From positions 22,774-86,773 of the forward strand of contig JAKVKC010000007.1 of the NCBI GenBank assembly GCA_022486705.1: 64,000 nt of DNA. Reading direction: 5' to 3'. A model generated the notes under the pieces. That model did not search any database. It was not told the origin of the DNA and saw nothing but the letters and a program-made list of their open reading frames with translations. The DNA comes from Solobacterium sp. (GTDB lineage Bacteria; Bacillota_I; Bacilli_A; Erysipelotrichales; Erysipelotrichaceae). This document shows positions 9,549 through 19,532 of this stretch, piece by piece. The number at the start of each line of letters is the position of its first letter. Position 1 is the stretch's first letter. The position numbers and the translations under genes are program-made.

Positions 9549-10467
9549 AATCTTTATTTACTAAGTATATACCGACGCATACAAGCAGCAGTGCGGCATA
9601 CAGATGCCAGCCAAGGGCAGTTGGATCTTCCTGCAGGAAGACAGCAGAAGACAGAATGCCGAAGATCGGATTGGTAAAGCTGAAGACCGATACTTTGGAA
9701 ACAGGATGGTACTTTAACAATAATCCCCAAAGCGAATATGCTGCCGCACTTAAGAAGCCAAGATAGAACAGCAATAGATAGGCTGTGCTGTTTACAGGGG
9801 AAAGCGTACCGCCCATGCAGTATCCAACAGCAGCCATGAGGAGACCGCCGAAGAAGAACTGCCATCCGCAGATCAATACCGGTGATTCATCTGCAGAATA
9901 CTTCTTGATCAATACTGTAGCCATACTGGCCGCAATGGTCGAGAAGAGAATAAAGCCTTCGCCATTCCATTGAAAGTCCAGGGTCAGTGTCTGTCCATTC
10001 AGATTGATCAGGAGCACACCGAGAAACCCTGGCAGACAGCACAGCAGTTTCTTGGCAGTGTTCTTTTCATTATGCAGAAAGATCGCACTTAGGATAATGG
10101 TAAAGAAGACCAAAGAAGATTCTATGATGGAAGACTTTACGCCGCTGGCATGTGCTAAGCCGCCATAGAAGAAGAAATACTGCAGCACAGTCTGGAAGAG
10201 ACTGACCATAAAGATCTTTGAGATGTTCTTCTTATTCGGCAGAAGCAGTTTCTTCGCCGATAAGGAACCAATGCATAGAGTCAGCAGACCAGCCAAGGTA
10301 AAGCGGATGCCGGCAAACAGGATCTGCGAAGCAGTATCCGATGAAGGAATCTGGAACAGCTGATAGCCGATCTTGATCGCTGGGATTGCCGTCCCCCACA
10401 GCAGATTGCAGAACAGGGCAGTAACGACAAGCATAAATGTATTTTGCAGTATCGATTTCTTTTCCAT
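9547..10467 (-). CDS. EamA/DMT superfamily transporter
   Basis: Integral membrane permease of the drug/metabolite transporter superfamily, about 306 residues with ten predicted hydrophobic helices in two homologous EamA halves. The first helix has NLLWGTAIPAIKIG, typical of EamA repeat 1, and repeat 2 starts near FSTIAASMATVLIKKY. It exports or imports a small metabolite; the substrate is not predictable. The frame is open to 10506, but MEKKSILQ at 10467 is the most family-like start. No strong ribosome binding site is seen for either option, so the start is uncertain by up to 13 codons. Confidence 0.85.
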   Translation of the reverse strand: MEKKSILQNTFMLVVTALFCNLLWGTAIPAIKIGYQLFQIPSSDTASQILFAGIRFTLAGLLTLCIGSLSAKKLLLPNKKNISKIFMVSLFQTVLQYFFFYGGLAHASGVKSSIIESSLVFFTIILSAIFLHNEKNTAKKLLCCLPGFLGVLLINLNGQTLTLDFQWNGEGFILFSTIAASMATVLIKKYSADESPVLICGWQFFFGGLLMAAVGYCMGGTLSPVNSTAYLLLFYLGFLSAAAYSLWGLLLKYHPVSKVSVFSFTNPIFGILSSAVFLQEDPTALGWHLYAALLLVCVGIYLVNKD

Positions 10468-10508
10468 AATAGCTTCAATCATACAGCAGTTGATCCATTG
10501 ACACAAAA

Positions 10509-10545
10509 GAAAATAACGATCCTGACAATCGTTATTTTGTTTTCC
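10509..10545 (-). terminator. Terminator hairpin at the end of the DUF4143 remnant
   Basis: AAAATAACGAT (10510-10520) pairs perfectly with ATCGTTATTTT (10528-10538) over a 7-nt loop. On the minus strand a T-rich run follows. The stem includes the stop codon of the broken ATPase fragment. Confidence 0.7.
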
Positions 10546-10870
10546 CTATAAGCCAATCCAATGCATTGATCCTGCGGATACCGTCATAATCTGCTTCAGG
10601 ATCTTCATCGAGGGTCAAAATGAATTTTGGATAATGATCATGGATCTGCTGCAGAGATGCTAATGCTCTTGCTAAAGTATGTGGATCTCTGACGGTTGCT
10701 GATACTTGATAATAAATGATTTCCTTTTGATTCATCGCAACAAAATCTACTTCAAGTGTATCTATTTTTCCTGTATAAACGTCATATCCACGGCGAAGCA
10801 ATTCTAAGTAAATTACATTTTCAAGAATGTGACTAGTATCTGCAGAATGAGAACCCAAAAGTATTGAAAA
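10532..10870 (-). pseudogene. C-terminal remnant of an AAA/DUF4143 ATPase
   Basis: Only the last ~110 residues of a protein of the same family as the intact gene at 49270-50469 are present. The fragment shares HILENV, LELLRR, EVDFVA/T, YYQVS, TVRDP, LASL and DWL with that gene's C-terminus in the same order. The only start-like codon in frame is a TTG at 10858 without a ribosome binding site; similarity fades at ILLG near 10868 and a stop lies at 10901. The Walker A domain and most of the protein are missing. It abuts the terminator of the arginase gene, so it looks like debris left after a deletion or insertion event. Not expected to be functional. Confidence 0.8.
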
Positions 10871-10914
10871 GCATAAAGAAATGGGAATACAATCCCAAAA
10901 CTATTCAATGCTTG
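10868..10914 (-). terminator. Terminator after the arginase gene
   Basis: On the minus strand AAGCAT pairs with ATGCTT and an inner TGGGA/TCCCA arm is present; four T follow. The hairpin overlaps the end of the arginase gene and the edge of the ATPase remnant. Confidence 0.6.
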
Positions 10915-11783
10915 CTGCTGACGGCATGCAGCAGATCCAGCAACAATCGATCAGCAATTGCCTTTGTTTTTCCGTTCTGATCATACTCAGGATTGAATTC
11001 GACCAGATCATAAGAAGAGATCTGAGCAATATGCTGCATGAAATAGGTGTTGGTCTGCTGTGCTTCTTCCAGTGTCAGGCCAGCGGCGACCGGTGTAGAT
11101 ACACCAGGTGCCAAAGCACTGTCGATGGCATCAATGTCATAGCTGACATGGATCTGGCCATGGTCATTGCCGGCAATCTGAAAGGCTTCCTGCATGATCT
11201 GCTGCATGCCAAGCCGATGGATATCCGGCATGGTAAATACCGTGATCCCTGCATCCTTGACATTGACGGCTTCCTGTTCATCAATACTGCGGGCACCGAT
11301 GACAACCGTTCTCTTCGGGTCATAGCATGTACCATGGAAAAAAGTACGGAAGTCGGCGCAGTCATATCCTGTAATGCAGGCTAAAGGGAAGCCATGGACA
11401 TTTCCGGTGATCGTAGACGCAGGGGTATTGTAGTCAGTATGGGCATCGATCCAAATGATCCCGAGGTCATTGTTCTCTTCCTTGGCGGCTAAAGCACTGC
11501 CAATGGCGGCAGCGTGGTCTCCGCCAACTGTTATAGGGAATCTGTTTTCTTGGATCCCCCTTCTGACTTCATGATAGAGCTGTTCGTTGAAATGATTGAT
11601 CTCTGCTTCGTTTTTGCGGTGGTCCTGCGGATCAGTGCTCTTTATGACAGATGGTGATGGATATACCATGCGGCATTCTGCGCCGGCTTTCTCGGCAGTC
11701 TCTGCCAAGGCATCCGCACCCCAGCGAGCGCCATCAATATGGCAGCCAAGATCTATGCACGCTCCAAAAACAATTGCTTTCAT
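10905..11783 (-). CDS. rocF: Arginase (ureohydrolase family)
   Basis: Predicted hydrolysis of L-arginine to ornithine and urea with two Mn ions. In the 292-residue chain all metal-binding motifs are present: GGDH with His90, DAHTDYN with Asp113, His115 and Asp117, and SYDIDAID with Asp216 and Asp218, followed by APGVSTP as in true arginases. Agmatinase or formimidoylglutamase activity cannot be excluded from motifs alone. Start 11783 is chosen because GGGAGG precedes it by 6 nt; the frame is open to 11813. A TATGAT hexamer on the minus strand at 11842-11837 could be its -10. The gene stands alone, without visible ornithine aminotransferase or urease genes. Confidence 0.92.
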   Translation of the reverse strand: MKAIVFGACIDLGCHIDGARWGADALAETAEKAGAECRMVYPSPSVIKSTDPQDHRKNEAEINHFNEQLYHEVRRGIQENRFPITVGGDHAAAIGSALAAKEENNDLGIIWIDAHTDYNTPASTITGNVHGFPLACITGYDCADFRTFFHGTCYDPKRTVVIGARSIDEQEAVNVKDAGITVFTMPDIHRLGMQQIMQEAFQIAGNDHGQIHVSYDIDAIDSALAPGVSTPVAAGLTLEEAQQTNTYFMQHIAQISSYDLVEFNPEYDQNGKTKAIADRLLLDLLHAVSSKH

Positions 11784-11935
11784 TCTTTCCCTCCCGATGG
11801 CAATGAAATACAAGTGTCAATTCGCTTCTTTTTCTCATCATAGCAGAAAGAAAATGCGGCAGAACAAAGAGCAGCCGTCAAATAGTCATATACATGAGAT
11901 TGTATAGGTATATAATGATTCCTGCAGATCAGTGC

Positions 11936-11974
11936 TCTGCCGAGAGTAGCAGCTACCTCTCGTTAACTAAAATA
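11936..11974 (+). promoter_or_regulatory. preQ1-I (class I) riboswitch controlling queT
   Basis: A compact H-type pseudoknot pattern: P1 CGAGAG (11941-11946) pairs with CTCTCG (11957-11962); the loop holds TAG and CAGCTACC; the A-rich tail TTAACTAAAATAAGGAG supplies CTA to pair with the loop TAG. Order and spacing agree with the class I preQ1 aptamer. The tail runs directly into the AAGGAG ribosome binding site of queT (ATG 11990), so ligand binding should hide the Shine-Dalgarno and repress translation. No intrinsic terminator lies between aptamer and start. Identification rests on motif plus the downstream queuosine transporter gene. Confidence 0.85.
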
Positions 11975-11989
11975 AGGAGATGATTTTAA

Positions 11990-12496
11990 ATGAGCACAAG
12001 AACATTTTCACGCGTTGCAATGATTGCGGCGATCTACACCGTATTAACACTATGTCTGGCACCAATTTCATTTGGCAACTTTCAGATCCGGATCTCGGAA
12101 GCATTGACGATGCTGCCGCTGATCTATCAGCCAAGTATTATCGGAGTTGCCTTAGGATGCTTCCTGAGCAATCTGATTGGTGCGATGATGGGACTGAATC
12201 CAACCGGGCTGATCGATGCTGTGGTAGGTACAATGGCTACCTTAGGGGCAGCTTACTGTACATGGAAACTGAAGGACCTTCTGGTCCAGAAAGTGCCATT
12301 GGCAGCGATGTCGATGCCGGTCATATGGAACTTTGTATTTGTCGGTGCAGAATTGGGATATCTGATGATGCCGGACAATGTATTGCTTGGAACAGTCATT
12401 TTCGGAGGAGAAGTAGCAGTAGGAGAGATCGTAGCTGTCATCCTGGGCTTCTTCCTGAACAGAGTATTTGTAAAGACAAAGATATTCGAGAAGTGA
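11990..12496 (+). CDS. queT: QueT family queuosine-precursor transporter
   Basis: Small integral membrane S-component of the ECF transporter type, 168 residues with five to six hydrophobic helices. It carries the family segments IRISEALTMLPLI near residue 36 and VGAELGYL near 120. It is expected to import preQ1 or a related queuosine precursor using a shared ECF energising module that is not in this window. The preQ1-I riboswitch just upstream strongly supports the assignment and sets negative feedback by ligand. The AAGGAG site 10 nt before ATG 11990 forms the riboswitch tail. It is followed by its own terminator, so it is monocistronic. Confidence 0.93.
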   Translation: MSTRTFSRVAMIAAIYTVLTLCLAPISFGNFQIRISEALTMLPLIYQPSIIGVALGCFLSNLIGAMMGLNPTGLIDAVVGTMATLGAAYCTWKLKDLLVQKVPLAAMSMPVIWNFVFVGAELGYLMMPDNVLLGTVIFGGEVAVGEIVAVILGFFLNRVFVKTKIFEK

Positions 12497-12497
12497 G

Positions 12498-12521
12498 AAC
12501 AGGAGAGATCCTGTTTTTTTT
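12498..12521 (+). terminator. Terminator after queT
   Basis: AACAGGA (12498-12504) pairs with TCCTGTT (12509-12515) around a GAGA loop, followed by a T-run. Confidence 0.9.
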
Positions 12522-12524
12522 GTA

Positions 12525-12561
12525 TTGACGGTTGAATTAATTGTATTATAGTGAATAATAC
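12525..12561 (+). promoter_or_regulatory. Promoter and likely autoregulatory operator of the GntR operon
   Basis: A -35 TTGACG (12525-12530) and -10 TATAGT (12547-12552) are separated by 16 bp. The -10 is covered by an inverted repeat GTATTA (12543-12548) N7 TAATAC (12556-12561), ideally placed for repression by the YtrA-type regulator encoded just downstream. The promoter is seen directly; the operator role is inferred. Confidence 0.7.
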
Positions 12562-12577
12562 AAAAGGAGAAGACAGA

Positions 12578-12949
12578 ATGATCCTGAAATTTGATTTTGC
12601 CAGCAAAGTGCCGCTGTATCTGCAGCTGCGCAATCAGATCGTTATCGGCATTGCCGAAGGAAAACTGAGCCCAGGAGAGAAACTGCCTACAGTCAGAGCT
12701 TTGGCAGATGAATCCGGCATCAATTCAATGACGGTCTCAAAGGCATATCAGCTTTTAAAACAGGAGAATTATATTGTGACAGATCGGCGGGGCGGCACAG
12801 CAGTTGCCAGCCAAACACCAGAAAAGGTAGATGCACGGACAGTGCATGCACTGCGTCTGCATATTTCCGAACTGCGTATCTCCGGCATGAGCAAAGAAGA
12901 TGTGTTGGACCTCTGCGCAAAGCTTTATGAAGAAGGTGATCAGAAATGA
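12578..12949 (+). CDS. YtrA-subfamily GntR transcriptional regulator
   Basis: A 123-residue DNA-binding protein made almost only of the GntR winged helix: PLYLQLRNQIV, LSPGEKLPTVRALA and the recognition helix SGINSMTVSKAYQLL. The short C-terminal tail (about 50 residues, no effector domain) is the YtrA layout, a family that usually represses a linked ABC transporter operon. AGGAG lies 8 nt before ATG 12578. Its stop overlaps the start of the DUF5808 membrane protein gene, and an ABC-2 ATPase and permease follow, so it is likely the operon's own repressor acting at the palindrome over its -10. Confidence 0.92.
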   Translation: MILKFDFASKVPLYLQLRNQIVIGIAEGKLSPGEKLPTVRALADESGINSMTVSKAYQLLKQENYIVTDRRGGTAVASQTPEKVDARTVHALRLHISELRISGMSKEDVLDLCAKLYEEGDQK

Positions 12950-14286
12950 CAATGAAGATAATTCTTTGGCTGAGTACAGGCTGGATCCCGATCATTACCG
13001 GGATCATGCTGATCAATGAAACAAAGTTCAAGAAAAATATAACAGTCGGCGTCACTCTTCCATATGAAGCAAGAGAGGATGCAGATGTTCTGCAGATCCT
13101 GAAACGATATCGCAGAGGCGTGGAAGCTGTATGCGGATTTCTGCTGGTTCTTTCTTTGATCTGCTTCTGTTTCAGTTCAGAGACGGTACTGATGACAATC
13201 TGGATGATCTGGATCGATCTGGCAATTATTCTGCCATATGTTCCATATGCGATCACCAATATACAGCTGAAGGAAGTGAAAGAGAAGAAAGGCTGGAAAA
13301 GATCTGAAGAACAGAGGACAGCTGCGGTAAATCTGTCGGCGATGCCTTCATATTCCTGGATCTCACCTTGGGTCTTTGCGCCAGCTGATCTGATCTGTCT
13401 GGCATTGATTCTCTTTGATCCAAGCATGTTCTTGATGTATCTGATATTTGCCGGATGCTGTGCCTTCTGCTGGTTCAGCTACCGCTATCTGTACCGCAAT
13501 AAAGCAGAACTGGTCGATGAAAACACAGACCTGACCATTGCCTTGAGCAATATTCGCCGATACAACTGGGGCAAGACATGGATCCTATGCAGCTATGCAA
13601 TGTCCATCTATGCGATCGTCATGTGCTTCTTTGTTTCCTATCCGATCATCAGTATGATCATGATCGTTGCTGTTACCGCGATCCTCTGTATCTGTACCTA
13701 CCGGATTGAATTCAAGACGCGCCATCTGCAGGAAAAACTGACGAAAGATTCTGGTCGGCAATGGTATGCCGATGAAGATGATCATTGGATCTTTGGTATC
13801 TTCTATAACAATCCGGATGATTCTCGCCTGCTGATCAATCAGCGGATCGGTATCAATTCAACGGTCAATCTAGCAAGACCGCTAGGCAGGCTGATGTATA
13901 TTCTGCTGGCATTGGTCATTGCGGCACTTCCTTTCACAGGTGTCTGGATGGATTCCATCGGAACCCAGGATATTTCTATGCAGATCACGGAGAATCAGCT
14001 GACTGTGAAGTCAGGCTTTACATCCTATCGTATTGAAACAGATGAGATCCGATCTATTGAATTGATGGATGCCCTTCCGACGAATCTGCATCGTAAGATG
14101 GGAACCGGCATGGATTGCTATCTGGAAGGGAAATTCACTGCTGATGAGATTGGGGATGTTACGGTGCTGTTAGACCCGGAGGTCTCTCCGTATCTGCTGA
14201 TCCAGATGGAGGATGATCAGTATTATCTCTTTGGCACCAGAGATGGGGAAGAAGCAGAAGCAGCATATGATATACTGAGAAAATAA
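12946..14286 (+). CDS. DUF1648/DUF5808-type membrane protein
   Basis: Integral membrane protein of 446 residues with about eight hydrophobic helices. The segment near residues 278-310, starting DHWIFGIFYNNPDD and ending RPLG, fits the DUF5808 pattern of paired Trp/Tyr/Asn residues followed by a basic strand. A C-terminal soluble beta-rich part (from about residue 335) resembles bacterial PH-like modules. Proteins of this type are commonly encoded beside YtrA-type GntR regulators. Its function is not known; a role in sensing envelope-active compounds or supporting the ABC transporter is an inference from the operon. Confidence 0.75.
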   Translation: MTMKIILWLSTGWIPIITGIMLINETKFKKNITVGVTLPYEAREDADVLQILKRYRRGVEAVCGFLLVLSLICFCFSSETVLMTIWMIWIDLAIILPYVPYAITNIQLKEVKEKKGWKRSEEQRTAAVNLSAMPSYSWISPWVFAPADLICLALILFDPSMFLMYLIFAGCCAFCWFSYRYLYRNKAELVDENTDLTIALSNIRRYNWGKTWILCSYAMSIYAIVMCFFVSYPIISMIMIVAVTAILCICTYRIEFKTRHLQEKLTKDSGRQWYADEDDHWIFGIFYNNPDDSRLLINQRIGINSTVNLARPLGRLMYILLALVIAALPFTGVWMDSIGTQDISMQITENQLTVKSGFTSYRIETDEIRSIELMDALPTNLHRKMGTGMDCYLEGKFTADEIGDVTVLLDPEVSPYLLIQMEDDQYYLFGTRDGEEAEAAYDILRK

Positions 14287-14345
14287 CTGTGGACAGAGCA
14301 ATCTGGGACCATACGAAATACTTTCCAATTAGAGAGGGATAAAAT

Positions 14346-15056
14346 ATGTTAGAAATCAATAATCTCCACAAATCTTTCGACAAGAAAGAAATTCTTCATG
14401 GCGTATCATTGAATGTAAAGGATGGCGAGATCTTTGGCTTTATCGGACAGAACGGTGCTGGCAAGACAACGACCATCAAAAGTGCTGTCGGCATTCTGGA
14501 CTTTGAAGAAGGAACGATCACGATCAACGGGATCAATATCAAGGAACATCCTTTAGAAGCCAAGAAAATAACAGCCTATCTGCCGGATAATCCAGATCTG
14601 TATGAAAATCTGAGCGGCATCCAGTATCTGAACTTTATCGCGGATGTTTTTGAGATCTCTTCGGAACAGAGAGAAGCAAGGATCAGTGAATATGGCAAAG
14701 AACTTGGCATCTATGACAATCTGGGCGATCAGATCAAATCTCTGTCGCATGGCATGAAGCAGAAGGTCGCCATTGTATCGGCATTCATGCATGATCCAAA
14801 GCTGCTTGTTCTGGATGAACCATTTGTTGGCTTGGATCCAATTGCTTCGCATACGATGAAAGAAAAACTGAGACAGCTGTGCGATAAGGGCGGATCGGTC
14901 TTCTTCTCTTCACATGTATTGGAAGTGGTTGAAAATCTATGTGACGAAATTGCCATCCTGAAATCAGGTTCCGTTATCTTAGATGGCAAGACAGCAGATC
15001 TTTTGGCACAGTCCGGCACATCATTGGAAGAGCTCTTCCTGGAGCGTGCAGAATGA
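14346..15056 (+). CDS. ABC-2 type transporter ATP-binding protein
   Basis: ATPase subunit, 236 residues. Walker A GQNGAGKTT is near residues 35-43, the signature LSHGMKQK near 136, Walker B LLVLDEP with catalytic Glu follows, and the H-loop is in SSHV. The LSHGM signature and short size match ATPases pairing with ABC-2 export permeases for antibiotics, lantibiotics or lipids. The permease gene starts 4 nt before this gene's stop, implying translational coupling. It belongs to the GntR-DUF5808-ABC operon. Confidence 0.93.
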   Translation: MLEINNLHKSFDKKEILHGVSLNVKDGEIFGFIGQNGAGKTTTIKSAVGILDFEEGTITINGINIKEHPLEAKKITAYLPDNPDLYENLSGIQYLNFIADVFEISSEQREARISEYGKELGIYDNLGDQIKSLSHGMKQKVAIVSAFMHDPKLLVLDEPFVGLDPIASHTMKEKLRQLCDKGGSVFFSSHVLEVVENLCDEIAILKSGSVILDGKTADLLAQSGTSLEELFLERAE

Positions 15057-16630
15057 ATCACTATTGGCTGATCACAAAAGTCCAGCTGATGAATATCTTC
15101 AAACAGTCCAATCGGAAGAATAATCTGCTGCACTTAGGAAGCTATACGATCGGTGTTCTTGTAATGGCTGCACTTGGTATCTATTACTCCACGATGCTGT
15201 TCTCTTCCATGGAACCGGAAGCGTACAGTACGGTACCGATGCTCATGGCATATGTGGCAACGGTGCTGATCTTTGTTATGGGTACTTCTTCTTCCCGCGG
15301 AATGCTGTTCGGCTTCAAAGATCTGGATCTGCTGAAAGCAATGCCGTTCACAGATAAAGAGATCGTATTCTCCAAGCTGGCCGTCTTTACTTTGACCGAA
15401 TTTGCCTATGCAGGTGCTTTCTTTATACCAGTCATCATTATTTTCGGCATCAAAGCAGGCATGGGCATTCTGTTTTATCTGCTGGCACTTCTTGGCTTTA
15501 TTTTCCTTCCTTTCATTCCGATCGCCCTGTCTTCTTTGATCGGCATGGGAATGGAACGGCTCAGTGCAGGAAAAAAACATTCTGATCTGATCCGGAATAT
15601 CACAGCAGTTCTTTTCTTCCTGGCCATCTATGCCGGATCCATGTACATGAGCTTTCAAAGTGATGGACTGACAGATCTCGGAAATATCAATTCATTTTTA
15701 GGCAGTATACTGCTTCCGGCCAAGTGGTATATGGAGGGCGCGCTTGAAGAAAATGTTCTGCCCGTGCTTGGCTTTGCGGCATTGTCAGCTGCGGTCTATG
15801 CGCTGTTTGTATATTTCTATGCAAAATCTGTTATGAAGATCAATGCTTTATCTGGGCAAGGCTATCATGTTAAGGGCTTTAAGGTAAAGAGAGTCAAACG
15901 GAACAATGTCTTTGGGGCATTGGTCAATAAAGAAAAGGATCGGTTCTTCAAGAATTTCCTCTATGTCTTCAATACTGCTTTTGGAATGTTCCTATTGGTT
16001 GGCGGATCCATCTATCTGATGTTTGCTCATAATGCGACAGTTGCCATGCTGAGCGAGATCATCGGCGATGATGCATCTATTAACGTGATGATGTCGCAGC
16101 TGTTCATTCTGGCCATTGTCATGCTTGGTGAGATGACATGCACAACAAGCTCTTCGATTTCTTTGGAAGGAAAAAGTCTCTGGATCATGAAGACACTGCC
16201 GGTAACGACATCACAGGTCTTCTGGTCAAAGATGATGATCAATATTCTGCTGATCGTGATCCCAAGTTCGATCTCTCTGATCCTGCTGGGCATCGTCTTT
16301 GGTTTCCAATGGCTCTATTATATCTGCGGTCTTGCGTTTATTGCGGCAGCGGCATTTGGCATCAGTATGTTCGGTCTGCTGATGAATCTTGCCTTCCCGA
16401 AATTAACATATGAGAATGAACAGGAAGTGATCAAGCAGTCAATGCCTGCCTTCCTCGGTGTCATGGTACCGATGTTCGTTGGCATATTGATGCTGATGGG
16501 ATTCTTCCTGCTTGGGCCGGATATGGATGGTCTGTTCTATATCTATTTGGCTGGCTTTGCGGTCTTGGATATTGTGATGTATGCGATCCTGATGAGCGCA
16601 GGAAAAAAGAAATACAATTCTCTGAGCTGA
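15053..16630 (+). CDS. ABC-2 type transporter permease
   Basis: Integral membrane partner of the preceding ATPase, 525 residues with about twelve hydrophobic helices, roughly double the six-helix ABC-2 unit. It may therefore act as one fused pair of permease halves. A cytoplasmic N-terminus with basic residues precedes helix 1 at about residue 25. Substrate unknown; the YtrA-type regulator suggests response to, or export of, envelope-active compounds. The start overlaps the ATPase stop. A compound hairpin terminator ends the operon. Confidence 0.85.
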   Translation: MNHYWLITKVQLMNIFKQSNRKNNLLHLGSYTIGVLVMAALGIYYSTMLFSSMEPEAYSTVPMLMAYVATVLIFVMGTSSSRGMLFGFKDLDLLKAMPFTDKEIVFSKLAVFTLTEFAYAGAFFIPVIIIFGIKAGMGILFYLLALLGFIFLPFIPIALSSLIGMGMERLSAGKKHSDLIRNITAVLFFLAIYAGSMYMSFQSDGLTDLGNINSFLGSILLPAKWYMEGALEENVLPVLGFAALSAAVYALFVYFYAKSVMKINALSGQGYHVKGFKVKRVKRNNVFGALVNKEKDRFFKNFLYVFNTAFGMFLLVGGSIYLMFAHNATVAMLSEIIGDDASINVMMSQLFILAIVMLGEMTCTTSSSISLEGKSLWIMKTLPVTTSQVFWSKMMINILLIVIPSSISLILLGIVFGFQWLYYICGLAFIAAAAFGISMFGLLMNLAFPKLTYENEQEVIKQSMPAFLGVMVPMFVGILMLMGFFLLGPDMDGLFYIYLAGFAVLDIVMYAILMSAGKKKYNSLS

Positions 16631-16635
16631 GGATC

Positions 16636-16682
16636 AGCCTGTATGCGGATGGTGAGAAAACCTTCTGCAGCAGGCTTTTTTT
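16636..16682 (+). terminator. Terminator of the GntR-ABC operon
   Basis: AGCCTG (16636-16641) pairs with CAGGCT (16671-16676), with inner weak pairings, followed by a seven-T tract. Confidence 0.7.
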
Positions 16683-16689
16683 GTGGATG

Positions 16690-16705
16690 CAACTGACAGT
16701 TGACA
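16690..16705 (+). promoter_or_regulatory. Inverted repeat over a TTGACA -35 upstream of the XRE membrane regulator
   Basis: CAACTG-A-CAGTTG (16690-16702) overlaps a consensus -35 TTGACA (16700-16705). The matching -10 is poor. The position suggests an operator for autoregulation by the XRE protein encoded at 16776. A related CAAC-N5-GTTG repeat precedes the second XRE gene at 33840. Confidence 0.5.
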
Positions 16706-16775
16706 CATTTCCAAGTAGAATTGGTAGTGTGCAATCAAGAAAATAAGTACGCTCTATGTGCTGGAGGAAACAAAT

Positions 16776-17762
16776 ATGATATTCGCAGAAAAGATTACGT
16801 TATTAAGAAAGAAGAATGGATGGTCGCAGGAAGAATTGGCGAATCAGATCCATGTATCAAGGCAGTCTGTATCGAAATGGGAGAGCGCGCAGGCAGTTCC
16901 TGATCTGGAGAAGATCCTGCTGCTGAGCCAGATCTATGGGGTCAGTACAGATTATCTGCTGAAGGACAGTATCAATGAAGAAGAACCAATACCGGCACAG
17001 GAAGATGCAACATCGAACCGTACGATATCAATGGAAGAGGCCAATGACTATCTGGCTGTCAAAGCGAAAGCAGCGCACAGTATTGCACTTGGTGTCATGC
17101 TCTGCATTATTTCACCCATCTGTCTGATCCTGCTGTCTGCTCTGCAGGAAGCACAGGTACTGAAGATCAGTGAAAATATGGCAGCCGGGATCGGATTGTG
17201 CGTATTGATCCTATTGGTGGCATGTGCGGTGGCGGTCTTTATCCTGACAGGTGAAAAGACCAAACAGTATGATTGGCTGGAGAAAGAAGATTTTGAAACA
17301 GCCTATGGTGTGGATGGCATGGTGCGGGAAAGAAAGAAAAGCAGCAGCGACAGTCATACATATGGCATGATCGCGGGCATTATATTATGCATCCTATCCG
17401 TACTGCCGATCTTTGCGGCCTTGCTGCTGGGAGAAAATGAAGTGCTGATGATCTGTGCTGTCTGTATGCTGCTGGCGATTGTCAGTATCGGTGTCATGAT
17501 CATTATCCGTTCGGATATGTCCTGGGCAGCGATGAAGTGCCTCCTGCAGGAAGAGGACTATACAGCTGCCGAAAAGAAAAAGAATGCACATTTGGACAAA
17601 GTTGCCAGTGCTTATTGGTGTGTGATCGTAGCAGGCTATCTTGCCTACAGTTTCCTGACCAATGACTGGAAACGAAGCTGGATCATCTTTGCGGTAGGAG
17701 GTGTCTTCTATGGGGCAGTTGCCGCCATCGATCAGGCATTCTTCCATCATGGTGAAAAATAA
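16776..17762 (+). CDS. XRE-family regulator with C-terminal membrane domain
   Basis: About 328 residues. An N-terminal helix-turn-helix (residues 5-60) has the recognition segment SRQSVSKWESAQAVPD and the following helix YGVSTDYLL. An acidic linker leads to four to six hydrophobic helices (about 90-320) in two groups, so the repressor domain is probably tethered to the inner face of the membrane. Such proteins are frequent in Firmicutes but their signals are mostly unknown. Start 16776 is set by GGAGG with 8-nt spacing; the frame opens 18 nt earlier. It is flanked by terminators and forms its own unit. Confidence 0.85.
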   Translation: MIFAEKITLLRKKNGWSQEELANQIHVSRQSVSKWESAQAVPDLEKILLLSQIYGVSTDYLLKDSINEEEPIPAQEDATSNRTISMEEANDYLAVKAKAAHSIALGVMLCIISPICLILLSALQEAQVLKISENMAAGIGLCVLILLVACAVAVFILTGEKTKQYDWLEKEDFETAYGVDGMVRERKKSSSDSHTYGMIAGIILCILSVLPIFAALLLGENEVLMICAVCMLLAIVSIGVMIIIRSDMSWAAMKCLLQEEDYTAAEKKKNAHLDKVASAYWCVIVAGYLAYSFLTNDWKRSWIIFAVGGVFYGAVAAIDQAFFHHGEK

Positions 17763-17776
17763 TATATACATATATA

Positions 17777-17807
17777 AAAATATCGACAGCTGATCTGCCG
17801 ATATTTT
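17777..17807. terminator. Bidirectional terminator between XRE regulator and GH1 gene
   Basis: AAAATATCG (17777-17785) pairs with CGATATTTT (17799-17807) between two convergent genes. Confidence 0.8.
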
Positions 17808-17809
17808 CT

Positions 17810-19378
<1,569 letters not shown>

Positions 19379-19532
19379 TCAGAATGATCCAATATCCATT
19401 CTTGTTCACCCACAGAAAGCTGCTTGCATTCCTTTTTGAAGTACAGCATATAATCATTTAAGCGATAGATAAATAGATAGAAAACAGATATTTCAGAATG
19501 GTGTGCTACACTGAATAGGAAAGAAGAAGACC

